A stretch of 64,000 nucleotides of DNA from Lysobacter enzymogenes (GTDB lineage: Bacteria > Pseudomonadota > Gammaproteobacteria > Xanthomonadales > Xanthomonadaceae), in assembly GCF_900106525.1 (NCBI RefSeq), contig NZ_FNOG01000001.1:186001-250000 (forward strand). Reading direction: 5' to 3'. The notes under the pieces were generated by a model, which worked only from the letters and a program-made list of their open reading frames with translations, was not told where the DNA came from and ran no database searches. This document shows, in pieces, positions 45,535-54,668 of the stretch (its first letter is position 1; the number at the start of each line of letters is the position of its first letter). The position numbers and the translations under genes were made by a program.

Positions 45535-47916
45535 ATGGCTCAGCTTCGCCGCACTACCATCGCCCTGTCCGTGTTCGCCGCCCTGTGCCTGTCCGCCTGC
45601 GGCGGCGGTGGCGGCAAGACGCCTCGGCCCGACACCGGGCCGCCGCCGGCCAACCCCGGCAACCCGGGCAATCCGACCCCGCCCGGCCCGGCCGCACTGG
45701 CGGCGCCGGCCAATCTGGTCGCCGCCGCCGGCGTGGCCAGCGTCGCCTTGACCTGGGACGCGGTGCCCGGCGCGCTGACCTACAACGTCTACCAAGCCAC
45801 CACCCCCGGCGGCCAGGGCGCTACGCCGGTGCTTTCGAACCTCACCGCCACCTCCACCACCGTGCAGGGGCTGGCGCCGGGCGCGACTTATTACTTCATC
45901 GTGCGCGCGGCCAACGCCGATGGCGCAGGCGCCGCCTCGAACGAGGCCCAGGCCGTGCCGCAGGCGCAGGCGCCGACCGCGGCGCTGGAGATCGCTTCGC
46001 TGGAGCTGGCGCAGGCCCATGTGCTGCCGGCGCAGGGGCTGAGCTGGACCTTGCCCAACGCCAGCGAGAGTTATCACGCGGTTGGCGGCCGCGCCGCGCT
46101 GGCGCTGCTGCGCTTGTCGGCGAACAACGCCGGCAACGTGCGCCTGGAAGGTTTCGCCAACGGCGCGCCGCTGGGCGCGCTGGCGCTGGCGCCGCCGTCG
46201 GCATTGCCGCCGACCGAGGACAACGGCCAGGCCTACGCCAGCGATCTTTACAGCGCCGAAATTCCCGCCGCGTGGATGACTTCGGCGCTGCAACTGCGCG
46301 TGGTCGCCGACAACTACCGCGCCGGCGCGCTGCAGGCGCCGGTGATCGGCGCCGATAGCGATGCCTTGGTGCGGATACTTCCGTTCTATCTGTTCGGCGC
46401 CACGCCGGACAATTCCTATCCCTTGTCCGAGGCCGGCGTCGCGCCGCAGGACGCGGTCGACCAGATCTACGCTCAATGGCCGGTGGCGCGCCTGGTGATC
46501 CAGAGCCATCCGGCCCAGGCGGTGATATGGCCGACGCTGGCGGTGCCGCCGGTCGACGGCAATCCGGCGTTCCTCGCGCGGGCCAAGGACGACAAGCTCG
46601 ACGGATTCGTAGCGATGGGCGTGATGTTGAACCTGATCAGCAATTTGCTCGACGCCAATGGCGACGACCTGGGTCAGGTGCAGGGCTATGTCCCACTGAT
46701 CATGTTCGATGCCAACGGCAAGCTTGCCGACAGCGGCGGCGGGCTGGGCGGCTTTTCGGTCGGCTCCGGCGGAGTCGGCTACAGCGGGATCTTCATTCAT
46801 GAGCAAGGCCACGCGATGGGCTCTCCGCACCAGGGCAGCGCGTACAAAGACGGCAAGTACCCTTATGTGGGCGGCAGCCTCGCGGGTTCGGCCTGGGGCT
46901 ACGACCAGGTCAACCGCCGCTTCCAGGGGCCGTTCGTGCCGTCTTCCGCGTCCAGGTACAAGGACTGTCGCGCCGATACCTTCGACGGCTCCCCGCGCCA
47001 ACTCGACGCGCAGGGCCGGTGCGTGCGTCAGGATCCGATGCAGAGCGGGTCGGGGGACCAGGCCAAGGGCTATCGGTTCACGATCTTCTCCGACTACACC
47101 GCCGCGATGTTCCAGCGCTACTACGAGGGCAGGACCACGGTCGCCGCCGACGGCACGCATGAACACGACGGGAGCGCGGTCGTAGCGGACGCGGCTTATC
47201 CTGGCGGCTACCGGATCTGGGACACGATCGACCGACGCTGGGTGAACTACGCGCCGACGACCCCGAGCTACGGGCTGTATGAGTTCGACGGCAAATTGCC
47301 ACAGCAGCGCAACGTGCCGGTGCATGCGATCTCGCTCAGCTACAGCTACGCCGGTACGCCGGAAGTCTCGCAGTTCTATCCGCCGTTGAGCTTCGTCGGC
47401 AACCTGATCCGATACATCGACCCCACCGATGCCGCCCAGCGAGCGAGTATCGACCCGAAGACGGGCCCGTATCGCTGGTACTGCCAGCGCTTCGGCTGCG
47501 ACTACACCCTGCGAGTGACGTACACCGACGGCAGTCTGCGGCATGTAGTGCTGCGTTCGGGTTTTCGTACCTGGTTCGGCGCCGAATCGCCGGTGCCCGA
47601 CAGCGCCAAGGATCCGCTCAACGGCGACAGTTTCCAGCGTTGGCTGGTGCAAGTCCCCGGCGACAAGCCGCTGCGCAAGGTCGAAATGCTGGACACGCCG
47701 ATGGTCTGGCAGGGATTTCCGGCGAACCCGACGGTGCTGGTCTCGCGGGACATCGCCTCGTCCGCAGTTCCGGGGTGCGTGGAACTGCCGACTCGCGCGG
47801 CACCGGCCAGCGCCTTGCCGGCGCCGCGCTGCGGCCAGGCGGCGCAAGCCAGGGCCGCGGTGGAGGCGACACGGACGATGCTGCTTCAGTACCTGCGCGC
47901 CGCCCGCAGGCGGTGA
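45535..47916 (+). CDS. Secreted lipoprotein metallopeptidase, M66/StcE-like metzincin with an N-terminal fibronectin-type domain
   Basis: 793 residues. A signal ends in a lipobox (LCLSACGGG), so it is lipid-anchored or released. A Pro/Gly linker leads to a fibronectin type III module at about 60-140 (LVAAAGVASVALTWDAVPGA). The active site is a metzincin signature at 422-432: HEQGHAMGSPH, which is HExxHxxGxxH (His422, Glu423, His426, His432). QDPMQSGSGDQ nearby could be the Met-turn. Sequence around the site (GYSGIFIHEQGHAMGSPHQG) resembles M66 StcE-type mucinases. Four or more Cys follow, suggesting disulfides. ATG 45535 is chosen as the start of the signal; ATG 45502 is an in-frame alternative. 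Confidence 0.85.
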   Translation: MAQLRRTTIALSVFAALCLSACGGGGGKTPRPDTGPPPANPGNPGNPTPPGPAALAAPANLVAAAGVASVALTWDAVPGALTYNVYQATTPGGQGATPVLSNLTATSTTVQGLAPGATYYFIVRAANADGAGAASNEAQAVPQAQAPTAALEIASLELAQAHVLPAQGLSWTLPNASESYHAVGGRAALALLRLSANNAGNVRLEGFANGAPLGALALAPPSALPPTEDNGQAYASDLYSAEIPAAWMTSALQLRVVADNYRAGALQAPVIGADSDALVRILPFYLFGATPDNSYPLSEAGVAPQDAVDQIYAQWPVARLVIQSHPAQAVIWPTLAVPPVDGNPAFLARAKDDKLDGFVAMGVMLNLISNLLDANGDDLGQVQGYVPLIMFDANGKLADSGGGLGGFSVGSGGVGYSGIFIHEQGHAMGSPHQGSAYKDGKYPYVGGSLAGSAWGYDQVNRRFQGPFVPSSASRYKDCRADTFDGSPRQLDAQGRCVRQDPMQSGSGDQAKGYRFTIFSDYTAAMFQRYYEGRTTVAADGTHEHDGSAVVADAAYPGGYRIWDTIDRRWVNYAPTTPSYGLYEFDGKLPQQRNVPVHAISLSYSYAGTPEVSQFYPPLSFVGNLIRYIDPTDAAQRASIDPKTGPYRWYCQRFGCDYTLRVTYTDGSLRHVVLRSGFRTWFGAESPVPDSAKDPLNGDSFQRWLVQVPGDKPLRKVEMLDTPMVWQGFPANPTVLVSRDIASSAVPGCVELPTRAAPASALPAPRCGQAAQARAAVEATRTMLLQYLRAARRR

Positions 47917-48075
47917 GGGGCGCGCGTTCGGGGCCGGACGCCCCGAGCGGGCCGCGCCAGCGCATCGCGGCCGGCCCGCAGCCCGGGCCGACCGGCGGTC
48001 GCCGACATCGCAGTCTCTGAGACGGCGCAGCCGGAACGTGCGAGGCACACGAACCCTTCGCTACGGAGCCCGGCC

Positions 48076-48462
48076 ATGACCGCTCTCGAATCCACCCGCT
48101 GCAGCGATGCCCCGCCTGTCGACGCCGAGTTCGGCGGCGACATCGTCGAAGACAGCGCCGCGCGCTGGCGCGCGGATCTGGACCTGGGCCTGCGTTACGC
48201 CGTGGCCGTCGGCGCCTTGCTGGTGCTGATGCTGCCGGCCGCGCGCGGCTCGCACGCGGCGATCGGCTGGCTGCCGCTGTGGCTGGTCGGCATGCCGGCG
48301 CTGGCGTGGTGGGCGCTGCACCGTTTCCGCCTGCCGTCGTGGCGTCGCGACGAGGTCGCGGCCGATGCCGCGCCGGCGCGCCGCCGCCGCCGCGGCGCGA
48401 TGCAGGCGCGCCGGCGCGCGCGTCCGGCGCTGCCCGCGCGTCCGCTGCCGCGCGTGGCCTGA
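48076..48462 (+). CDS. Hypothetical membrane protein, 128 aa
   Basis: Two membrane helices: YAVAVGALLVLMLPAARGSH and AIGWLPLWLVGMPALAWWAL. The N-terminal part is acidic, the C-terminus very Arg/Ala-rich (RRRRRGAMQARRRARPALPA). GGAG lies 9 bases before ATG 48076. No family recognised. Confidence 0.6.
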   Translation: MTALESTRCSDAPPVDAEFGGDIVEDSAARWRADLDLGLRYAVAVGALLVLMLPAARGSHAAIGWLPLWLVGMPALAWWALHRFRLPSWRRDEVAADAAPARRRRRGAMQARRRARPALPARPLPRVA

Positions 48463-48857
48463 ACCAACCCGGCGCCGGCCGGCCGCGTGCCGGTCGGCAC
48501 GGATTTCGACGCCGGCTCCGGTGCTGGCGCCACCGCCGGCATCGGTATGGCGGCGCCTCGCGGCGCCGCAGGCCGGGCGCGTGCTGCGCGGCCGATAGTC
48601 GCGGCGTCGATTCCGCCGGCATCGGCCCCGGCGGTTTCCGATTCCCGCCCCCGTTTCCGGCTCCGTTCCCGCACGCGCCGACGCGCCCGGCGAAGCCTTC
48701 GCCCAACGCCGATACCCGCGCCCCGCAGCGCTTTCGCGCCCCCCGTCGGACGGCCGCCAACGCGCCAGACCCGGCAACTCCCTACATGACCAAGGACAGG
48801 GCGGCCGCCCCGCCGCCCTGTGTTAGCGTGACGGCCTTCCTATGTCCCGGAACCGTC
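48463..48857. other. Intergenic region before the S9A peptidase
   Basis: 395 bases, extremely GC-rich with low complexity (GCCGCC/CGGC stretches). No gene supported. The end (48800-48857) contains a less GC-rich stretch that could hold the promoter. Confidence 0.45.
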
Positions 48858-50975
48858 ATGCCGAAGATGTCCCAGACCTGTCAGTCCCTGTTGTTCGCGG
48901 CCGGCCTGGCCGCCGCCGCCAGCGCTGGCGTGGCGTCCGCTCAGGAGAACAAAGTGACCGATGATCCCTATGCCTGGCTGGAAGACGTCGACGGCAAGCG
49001 CGCGCTGGATTGGGTGAAGCAGCGCAACGCCAAGACCGAGGCCGAACTGGCCGCCACGCCGCAGTTCAAGCAGCTCGAAACCAGCATCCGCGCCGTGCTC
49101 GACTCCGACGCCAAGATCCCCGGCGTCGAGAAGATCGGCGGCTACTACTACAACTTCTGGAAGGACGCGCAGCACCAGCGCGGCCTGTGGCGCCGCACCA
49201 CGCTCGAGGAATACCGCAAGGCCAAGCCGGCCTGGGAAACGGTGATCGATCTGGACGCGCTCAACCGCGAAGAGAACGAGCAGTGGGTCTGGCACGGCGC
49301 CGAATGCCTCAAGCCCGAGTACCAGCGCTGCCTGATCGCGCTGTCGCGCGGCGGCTCCGACGCCGACGTCACCCGCGAGTTCGACCTCACCACCAAGGCC
49401 TGGATCAAGGACGGCTTCTTCCGTCCCGAAGCCAAGGGCAGCCTGAGCTGGATCGACCAGGACCACGTCTACGTCGCCACCGATTTCGGCAAGGGCTCGA
49501 TGACCACCTCCGGTTACGCCCGCACCGTGCGCCTGTGGACGCGCGGCACGCCGATGGCGCAGGCCAAGCCGGTGTACGAAGGCAAGGACACCGACCTGTC
49601 GGTCAGCGCCTACCACGACCCGACCCCGGGCTTCGAACGCGACTTCGTCAACCGCGCGCTGGCGTTCTACAACGACGAGCTCTACCTGCGCGGCAAGGAC
49701 GGCAAGCTCAGCAAGATCGAGCTGCCGAATTCGGCCAACAAGTTCGTCCATCGCGAATGGCTGATGGCCGAACTGCGCGACCCGTTCGAAGCCGGCGGCA
49801 AGCAATACGCGGCCGGCAGCCTGATCGCGATCGGCTTCGACGATTTCATGGCCGGCAAGCGCGACTTCACCACTCTGTTCGCGCCGACCCAGACCACCTC
49901 GCTGGCGAGCGTGGCCTGGACCCGCAACCACCTCGTGCTCAACGTGCTCGACGACGTCAAGTACAAGCTCAGCGTGCTGACCCCCGGCAAGGGCGAGTGG
50001 AAGCGCAGCGAGTTCGTCGGCGCGCCGGCGTTCGGCACCGTCGGCGTCGCCGCGGTCGACAGCGACGACAGCGATGCGGTGTGGCTGTCGGCGTCCGACT
50101 ACCTGACCCCGACCACGCTGGCGCTGGCGCAGATCGGCAAGCAGCCCGAAACGCTGAAGACCAACCCGAGCTTCTTCGACGCGTCCAAGGACGTGATCGA
50201 GCAGCACTTCGCCACCAGCAAGGACGGCACCCGCGTGCCGTACTTCGTGGTGCGGCCGAAGGACCTGAAGTTCGACGGCAAGGCGCCGACCCTGCTGTAC
50301 GGCTACGGCGGTTTCGAGATTTCGCTGACCCCGAGCTACTCCGGCGGCATCGGCAAGGGCTGGCTGGAGAAGGGCGGCGTGTACGCGGTCGCCAACATCC
50401 GCGGCGGCGGCGAGTACGGCCCGCGCTGGCACCAGGCCGCGCTCAAGGCCAACCGCCACAAGGCCTATGAGGACTTCGCCGCGGTCGGCCAGGACCTGAT
50501 CGCGCGCAAGATCACCTCGACCCCGCACCTGGGCGTGCAGGGCGGCAGCAACGGCGGCCTGCTCACCGGCAACATGCTGACCCAATACCCCGACCTGTTC
50601 GGCGCGGTGGTGGTGCAGGTGCCGCTGCTGGACATGAAGCGCTACAGCCACCTGCTGGCCGGCGCCTCGTGGATGGCCGAGTACGGCGATCCGGACACCA
50701 GCGACTGGTCGTTCATCAAGACCTTCTCGCCGTACCACCTGTTCGACGCCAAGCGCGAGTATCCGCCGGTGATCTTCATGACCTCGACCAAGGACGACCG
50801 CGTCCATCCGGGCCATGCGCGCAAGATGGCGGCGAAGATGCTCGACGCCGGCAAGACCAACGTGCGCTATTACGAAAACATCGAAGGCGGCCACGGCGGC
50901 GCGGCCAACAACGCCCAGGCCGCGCACATGAACGCGCTGGCCTACACCTTCCTGTGGGAGCAGTTGGCCAAGTGA
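48858..50975 (+). CDS. Secreted prolyl oligopeptidase (S9A)
   Basis: 705 residues, full S9A length. Signal peptide QSLLFAAGLAAAASAGVASA sends it to the periplasm or beyond. The N-terminal segment DDPYAWLEDVDGKRALDWVK and a seven-bladed propeller (about 90-430) precede the alpha/beta-hydrolase catalytic part. The triad: Ser564 in QGGSNGGLLTG, Asp646 in STKDDRVHPGH, His679 in IEGGHGGAA. TLLYGYGGFEISLTPSYSGG and RGGGEYGPRWHQAALK are classical S9A segments. It cleaves short peptides after proline. A second S9A enzyme, oligopeptidase B, is encoded 368 bases downstream. Confidence 0.94.
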   Translation: MPKMSQTCQSLLFAAGLAAAASAGVASAQENKVTDDPYAWLEDVDGKRALDWVKQRNAKTEAELAATPQFKQLETSIRAVLDSDAKIPGVEKIGGYYYNFWKDAQHQRGLWRRTTLEEYRKAKPAWETVIDLDALNREENEQWVWHGAECLKPEYQRCLIALSRGGSDADVTREFDLTTKAWIKDGFFRPEAKGSLSWIDQDHVYVATDFGKGSMTTSGYARTVRLWTRGTPMAQAKPVYEGKDTDLSVSAYHDPTPGFERDFVNRALAFYNDELYLRGKDGKLSKIELPNSANKFVHREWLMAELRDPFEAGGKQYAAGSLIAIGFDDFMAGKRDFTTLFAPTQTTSLASVAWTRNHLVLNVLDDVKYKLSVLTPGKGEWKRSEFVGAPAFGTVGVAAVDSDDSDAVWLSASDYLTPTTLALAQIGKQPETLKTNPSFFDASKDVIEQHFATSKDGTRVPYFVVRPKDLKFDGKAPTLLYGYGGFEISLTPSYSGGIGKGWLEKGGVYAVANIRGGGEYGPRWHQAALKANRHKAYEDFAAVGQDLIARKITSTPHLGVQGGSNGGLLTGNMLTQYPDLFGAVVVQVPLLDMKRYSHLLAGASWMAEYGDPDTSDWSFIKTFSPYHLFDAKREYPPVIFMTSTKDDRVHPGHARKMAAKMLDAGKTNVRYYENIEGGHGGAANNAQAAHMNALAYTFLWEQLAK

Positions 50976-51010
50976 CCGGGCCAGCGGAATCGGTCGGTCG
51001 CGATTTCGGA

Positions 51011-51030
51011 CGGGCGCCTTCGGGCGCCCG
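51011..51030 (+). terminator. UUCG hairpin, possible terminator
   Basis: CGGGCGCC (51011-51018), loop TTCG and GGCGCCCG (51023-51030) form an 8-bp perfect stem with the extra-stable UUCG tetraloop, 36 bases after the peptidase stop. No long T tract follows, so efficiency is uncertain. Confidence 0.5.
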
Positions 51031-51127
51031 TTCGTGCGTTGGCAGCCCGGGTTTCGGGACGAAGGCGGTCCGGCGCGTCGCGCCCGACGCCCGCGGCTCG
51101 ATCCCGTGCCCCCGCGTTCTCTCCCAC

Positions 51128-51231
51128 CGTCATTCCGGTGAAAGCCGGAATCCATTTTGCTGTTGCTCCGCCCTTGGGAGCCGAGCAATAGCGAAGATCA
51201 AAATGGATTCCGGCTTTCGCCGGAATGACGG
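51128..51231. repeat. Inverted repeat, GTCATTCCGGCGAAAGCCGGAATCC family
   Basis: Each end carries a hairpin element (GTCATTCCGGTGAAAGCCGG at the left, TTCCGGCTTTCGCCGGAATG at the right), joined by about 50 bases containing ATTTTGCTGTTGCTC and matching AGATCAAAAT. Same structure at 61324-61426. Confidence 0.9.
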
Positions 51232-51343
51232 GGGTGAGGCAGGCGCGTCGTTTGAGCTCTTCGCCGCCCGCCATCCGTGACCTGCGTACGCGTTTCCCGG
51301 CGCTTCACCCTGAGACATTGAGGACCATCCCGGCGGACCCCAT

Positions 51344-53509
51344 ATGAAATCTTCTTTCTTCACCTTAGCGGCCACGCTTCTGATGACCACCACACTCAAC
51401 GCCCCCGCCGCCGGCCTGCCCGCGCCGCCGGTCGCGGCCAAGCAGCCGCACACCGTCAAGGCGCCGCACGGCGCGCAGCGCCAGGACGAGTACTACTGGC
51501 TGCGCGACGACAAGCGCAAGAACCCGCAGATGCTGGCCTATCTCAACGCCGAGAACGCCTACGTCGACGCGGCCATGAAGCCGCTCAAGCCGCTGGAAGA
51601 CGCGCTCTACGGCGAGATCGTCGGCCGCATCAAGCAGGACGACAGCTCGGTGCCGTACCGCGAGCGCGGTTTCTGGTACTACACCCGCTTCGAAACCGGC
51701 CAGGACTATCCGATCCACGCCCGCCGCAAGGGCGCCATGGACGCGGCCGAGCAGGTGATGCTCGACGTCAACGTCATGGCCAAGGGCAAGGACTACTTCA
51801 GCGTCGGCGCAATGGAAGTCAGCCAGGACAACCGCGTGCTGGCCTGGGCCGACGACGCGGTCGGCCGCCGCCAGTACACGATCCGCTTCAAGAACCTCGA
51901 CACCGGCGAGATCTATCCCGACGTGATCGAAGGCGTGTCGACCGACCTGATGTGGGCCGACGACAACAAGACCCTGTTCTACATCGAGAACGATCCGGAA
52001 ACGCTGCTGACCGTGCGGGTCAAGAAGCACGTGCTCGGCACGCCGGCGTCCGGCGACGTCCTGGTCTACGAGGAAAAGGACGACAGCTTCTACATGGGCC
52101 TGGGCCGCACCCGCGACGACGCCTACCTGTGCATCGACGTGCACAGCACCGTGTCCAGCGAAATGCGCTGCGCGCCGGCCGCCGATCCGAAGGAGTTCGC
52201 GGTGCTGGCGCCGCGCGAGCGCGACGTGGAGTACCACGCCGACCGCCTCGACGGCCGCTGGGTGATCCGCACCAACGCGCCGGGCGCCGACGGCAAGCCG
52301 GCGCCGAACTTCAAGCTGGTGACCGCGCCCGACAGCGCGCGTTCGCGCAAGGAATGGAAGGACTGGATCGCCCACCGCGACGATGTGTTCATCGAGGGCT
52401 TCGAGCTGTTCGACGGCTTCACCGCCGTGTCCGAGCGCTCCGACGCGCTCGAGCGCCTGCGCCTGATCCACAAGGGCAAAGACGGCAAGGACGGCAAGGA
52501 GGAGTTCGTCAAGGCCGACGAGCCGGCGTTCTCGATGGGCCTGTCGATCAACTCCGAGCACGACACGCCGTGGCTGCGCTACAGCTACACCTCGCTGACC
52601 ACGCCGGCGACGACCTACGAGCTCAACACCGAAACCGGCGAGCGCAAGCTGCTCAAGCGCCAGCCGGTGATCGGCTACGACCCGGACAAGTACGTCACCG
52701 AGCGCTTCTGGGCGACCGCGCGCGACGGCGTCCGGATTCCGGTGTCGCTGGTCTACAAGAAGGGCTTCGAGAAGAACGGCAAGGCGGCGATGCTGCAGTA
52801 CGCCTACGGCAGCTACGGCATGTCGATGGATCCGACCTTCTCCGGCACCAACGTCAGCCTGCTCGACCGCGGCATGGTCTACGCCATCGCCCATATCCGC
52901 GGCGGCCAGGAAATGGGCCGGCAGTGGTACGACAACGGCAAGCTGTTCAAGAAGCAGAACACCTTCAACGACTTCGTCGACGTCACCGACGCCCTGGTCA
53001 AGGCCGGCTACGCCGCGCCGGACCGCGTCGCCGCCTACGGCGGCAGCGCCGGCGGCCTGCTGATGGGCGCGATCACCAACATCGCCGCCGACAAGTACCG
53101 GGTGATCCTGTCGCAGGTGCCGTTCGTGGACGTGGTGACGACGATGCTCGACGCCAGCATCCCGCTGACCACCAACGAGTACGACGAGTGGGGCAATCCG
53201 GAAAAGAAGGATTACTACGACTACATGCTGTCGTACTCGCCCTACGACAATCTGAAGAAGCAGGCCTATCCGGCGATGTTCGTCGGCACCGGCCTGTGGG
53301 ATTCGCAGGTGCAGTACTGGGAGCCGGCCAAGTACGTGGCGCGGCTGCGCACGCTCGACACCGGCGACCGGCCGGTGCTGTTCCGCACCAACATGGACGC
53401 CGGCCACGGCGGCAAGTCGGGCCGTTTCCGCCGCTATCGCGAGCAGTCGGAAATGTTCGCGTTCATGATCGATCAGCTGCGGGTGAGCCACGAGGTCGCG
53501 GCGAAGTAA
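51344..53509 (+). CDS. ptrB: Exported oligopeptidase B (S9A, PtrB type)
   Basis: 721 residues. A signal (SSFFTLAATLLMTTTLNAPA) precedes the protein, so unlike the cytosolic E. coli PtrB this enzyme is exported. The propeller domain (DEYYWLRDDKRKNPQMLAYL) and hydrolase domain give the triad Ser568 in YGGSAGGLLMG, Asp653 in GLWDSQVQYWEPAK and His688 in DAGHGGKSGRF. Those segments are specific for oligopeptidase B, which cuts after Arg and Lys. Acidic residues that bind basic substrates are in the propeller but were not assigned. It follows the prolyl oligopeptidase gene, likely a paralogous pair. Confidence 0.93.
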   Translation: MKSSFFTLAATLLMTTTLNAPAAGLPAPPVAAKQPHTVKAPHGAQRQDEYYWLRDDKRKNPQMLAYLNAENAYVDAAMKPLKPLEDALYGEIVGRIKQDDSSVPYRERGFWYYTRFETGQDYPIHARRKGAMDAAEQVMLDVNVMAKGKDYFSVGAMEVSQDNRVLAWADDAVGRRQYTIRFKNLDTGEIYPDVIEGVSTDLMWADDNKTLFYIENDPETLLTVRVKKHVLGTPASGDVLVYEEKDDSFYMGLGRTRDDAYLCIDVHSTVSSEMRCAPAADPKEFAVLAPRERDVEYHADRLDGRWVIRTNAPGADGKPAPNFKLVTAPDSARSRKEWKDWIAHRDDVFIEGFELFDGFTAVSERSDALERLRLIHKGKDGKDGKEEFVKADEPAFSMGLSINSEHDTPWLRYSYTSLTTPATTYELNTETGERKLLKRQPVIGYDPDKYVTERFWATARDGVRIPVSLVYKKGFEKNGKAAMLQYAYGSYGMSMDPTFSGTNVSLLDRGMVYAIAHIRGGQEMGRQWYDNGKLFKKQNTFNDFVDVTDALVKAGYAAPDRVAAYGGSAGGLLMGAITNIAADKYRVILSQVPFVDVVTTMLDASIPLTTNEYDEWGNPEKKDYYDYMLSYSPYDNLKKQAYPAMFVGTGLWDSQVQYWEPAKYVARLRTLDTGDRPVLFRTNMDAGHGGKSGRFRRYREQSEMFAFMIDQLRVSHEVAAK

Positions 53510-53538
53510 GCCGCGGCAGCGAGAGGTTCGACGACGGG

Positions 53539-53557
53539 CCCGGCGCGAGCCGGGCCT
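53539..53557 (+). terminator. GC hairpin after the oligopeptidase B gene
   Basis: GGCCCGG and CCGGGCC around CGCGAG form a strong stem about 30 bases after the stop, followed by TGTTCGTTTC. Weak T tract; plausible terminator. Confidence 0.4.
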
Positions 53558-53628
53558 GTTCGTTTCTGGGCGCGAGTCGGATCCGATTCAACGCGTTCGA
53601 CCGCAGCATTCGATGCAGTTGTATTTTC

Positions 53629-53692
53629 GCAGTCGCGGCTCGCGCCGCTCCTACACGGAGCCCATGTAGGAGCGGCGCGAGCCGCGACCGCG
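53629..53692. repeat. GTAGGAGCGG-family repeat with the arms in reversed order
   Basis: Here AGTCGCGGCTCGCGCCGCTC comes first and GTAGGAGCGGCGCGAGCCGC second, around the 10-base loop ACGGAGCCCA. All other complete copies in this window have the opposite order, so the ends that usually face outwards here form the loop. Confidence 0.88.
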
Positions 53693-53750
53693 ACTTGTCG
53701 ACAACGACGAGCCCCGCCTTCCGCCGCGCCACGCCGCATACACTTCCCGC

Positions 53751-54209
53751 ATGTCCGACCCACCGCCTCCCCAGGACGCCGCCCGCGACCCGGAGCCCGT
53801 TCCGCCGGCCGCCGACGCCGCCCCGCCGCCCGCGCCCCGGGTCCGTCTGCGCTGGGCATGGTGGCTGCTGGCCTACGTCAGTCTGGGGCTGGGCATCGTC
53901 GGCATCGTCGTGCCGGGGCTGCCGACGGTGCCGTTCGTGCTGCTGTCGGCCTTCGCCGCCTCGCGCGGCTCGCAGCGGCTGCACGCCTGGCTGCTGGCGC
54001 ACCGCCAGTTCGGCCCGATGATCCGCGACTGGCAGGCGCACGGCGCGGTCAGCCGCCGGGCCAAGCGGCTGGCGGTGTCGATGATGGCGGCGTGCGCGGC
54101 GATCATGTTCCTGACTTCGCCGAAGTGGTGGATGGCCGCGAGCGGCACCGCGATCATGGCCGTGGTCGCGGTGTGGCTGTGGCGCCGGCCCGAACCGCCG
54201 TCCGGCTAG
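53751..54209 (+). CDS. YbaN family (DUF454) membrane protein
   Basis: 152 residues. The conserved DUF454 core is WWLLAYVSLGLGIVGIVVPG with LPTVPFVLLSAFAASRGSQR and HRQFGPMIRDWQAHGAVSRR, then RRAKRLAVSMMAACAAIMFL. Three to four membrane helices; the N-terminal 35 residues are Pro/Ala-rich. Function unknown; conserved in many proteobacteria. It is 93 bases before lptM. Confidence 0.9.
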   Translation: MSDPPPPQDAARDPEPVPPAADAAPPPAPRVRLRWAWWLLAYVSLGLGIVGIVVPGLPTVPFVLLSAFAASRGSQRLHAWLLAHRQFGPMIRDWQAHGAVSRRAKRLAVSMMAACAAIMFLTSPKWWMAASGTAIMAVVAVWLWRRPEPPSG

Positions 54210-54302
54210 GCCGCGGGCGAGCCTGAACCCGTACCCAGACGGCGCTCCCAGTCCCGCGCGCAGGGTTCGTTTCGGTCACCCCCGCGGGCTACACTTCAGG
54301 GC

Positions 54303-54668
54303 ATGAATGCACGCCCCGCCTCGTTCCTGATCCCGGTCGCGCTGACCCTGGCCCTGGCCGCCTGCGGCAACAAGGGCCCGCTGGTCCTGCCGACCGCACC
54401 GCCGCCGCCCGAAGCGCCCAAGGCCAAGCCCGGCGAAGTGCCGGTGACCATCTCCAACGCCAACGCGCCGCCGGTGGCGACCGACCCGCACAAGAAGTCG
54501 CAGGCGGTGCCGTCGCTGGACAAGGTGCTGGCCCCGCCGGCCGAAGGCGCCGACAAGGACAAGGCCGAGAAGGACAAGGCCGGCAAGGACAAGTCCGGAC
54601 AGGATTCGTCCGACGGCGCGGACAAGCCGGCCGAGCCGGTGCCCGCCAGCGGCCAGGGCGATGGCTGA
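54303..54668 (+). CDS. lptM: LptM-like small lipoprotein (YifL family)
   Basis: 121 residues. Signal and lipobox [24 protein letters not shown]: the Cys followed by GxKGPL/LP is the mark of LptM/YifL, which binds LptD and helps its maturation in E. coli. The rest is a long Lys/Asp/Pro-rich tail ([15 protein letters not shown]), much longer than the short tail of enteric LptM. Gene order lptM-dapF-DUF484-xerC is as in E. coli yifL-dapF-yigA-xerC. Overlaps dapF by 8 bases. Confidence 0.85.
   Translation: MNARPASFLIPVALTLALAACGNKGPLVLPTAPPPPEAPKAKPGEVPVTISNANAPPVATDPHKKSQAVPSLDKVLAPPAEGADKDKAEKDKAGKDKSGQDSSDGADKPAEPVPASGQGDG

Larger units (their letters stand above)
50976..51343. other. Intergenic region between two S9A peptidase genes
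   Basis: 368 bases. It holds a very stable hairpin (51011-51030) just after the first gene and an inverted GTCATTCCGG repeat (51128-51231). No gene supported. Confidence 0.6.

Noticed and set aside
45150-45536. Minus-strand gene of 128 codons upstream of the M66 peptidase
   Set aside because: No ribosome site, no family similarity, and another equally long frame overlaps it; typical of GC-rich noncoding DNA.
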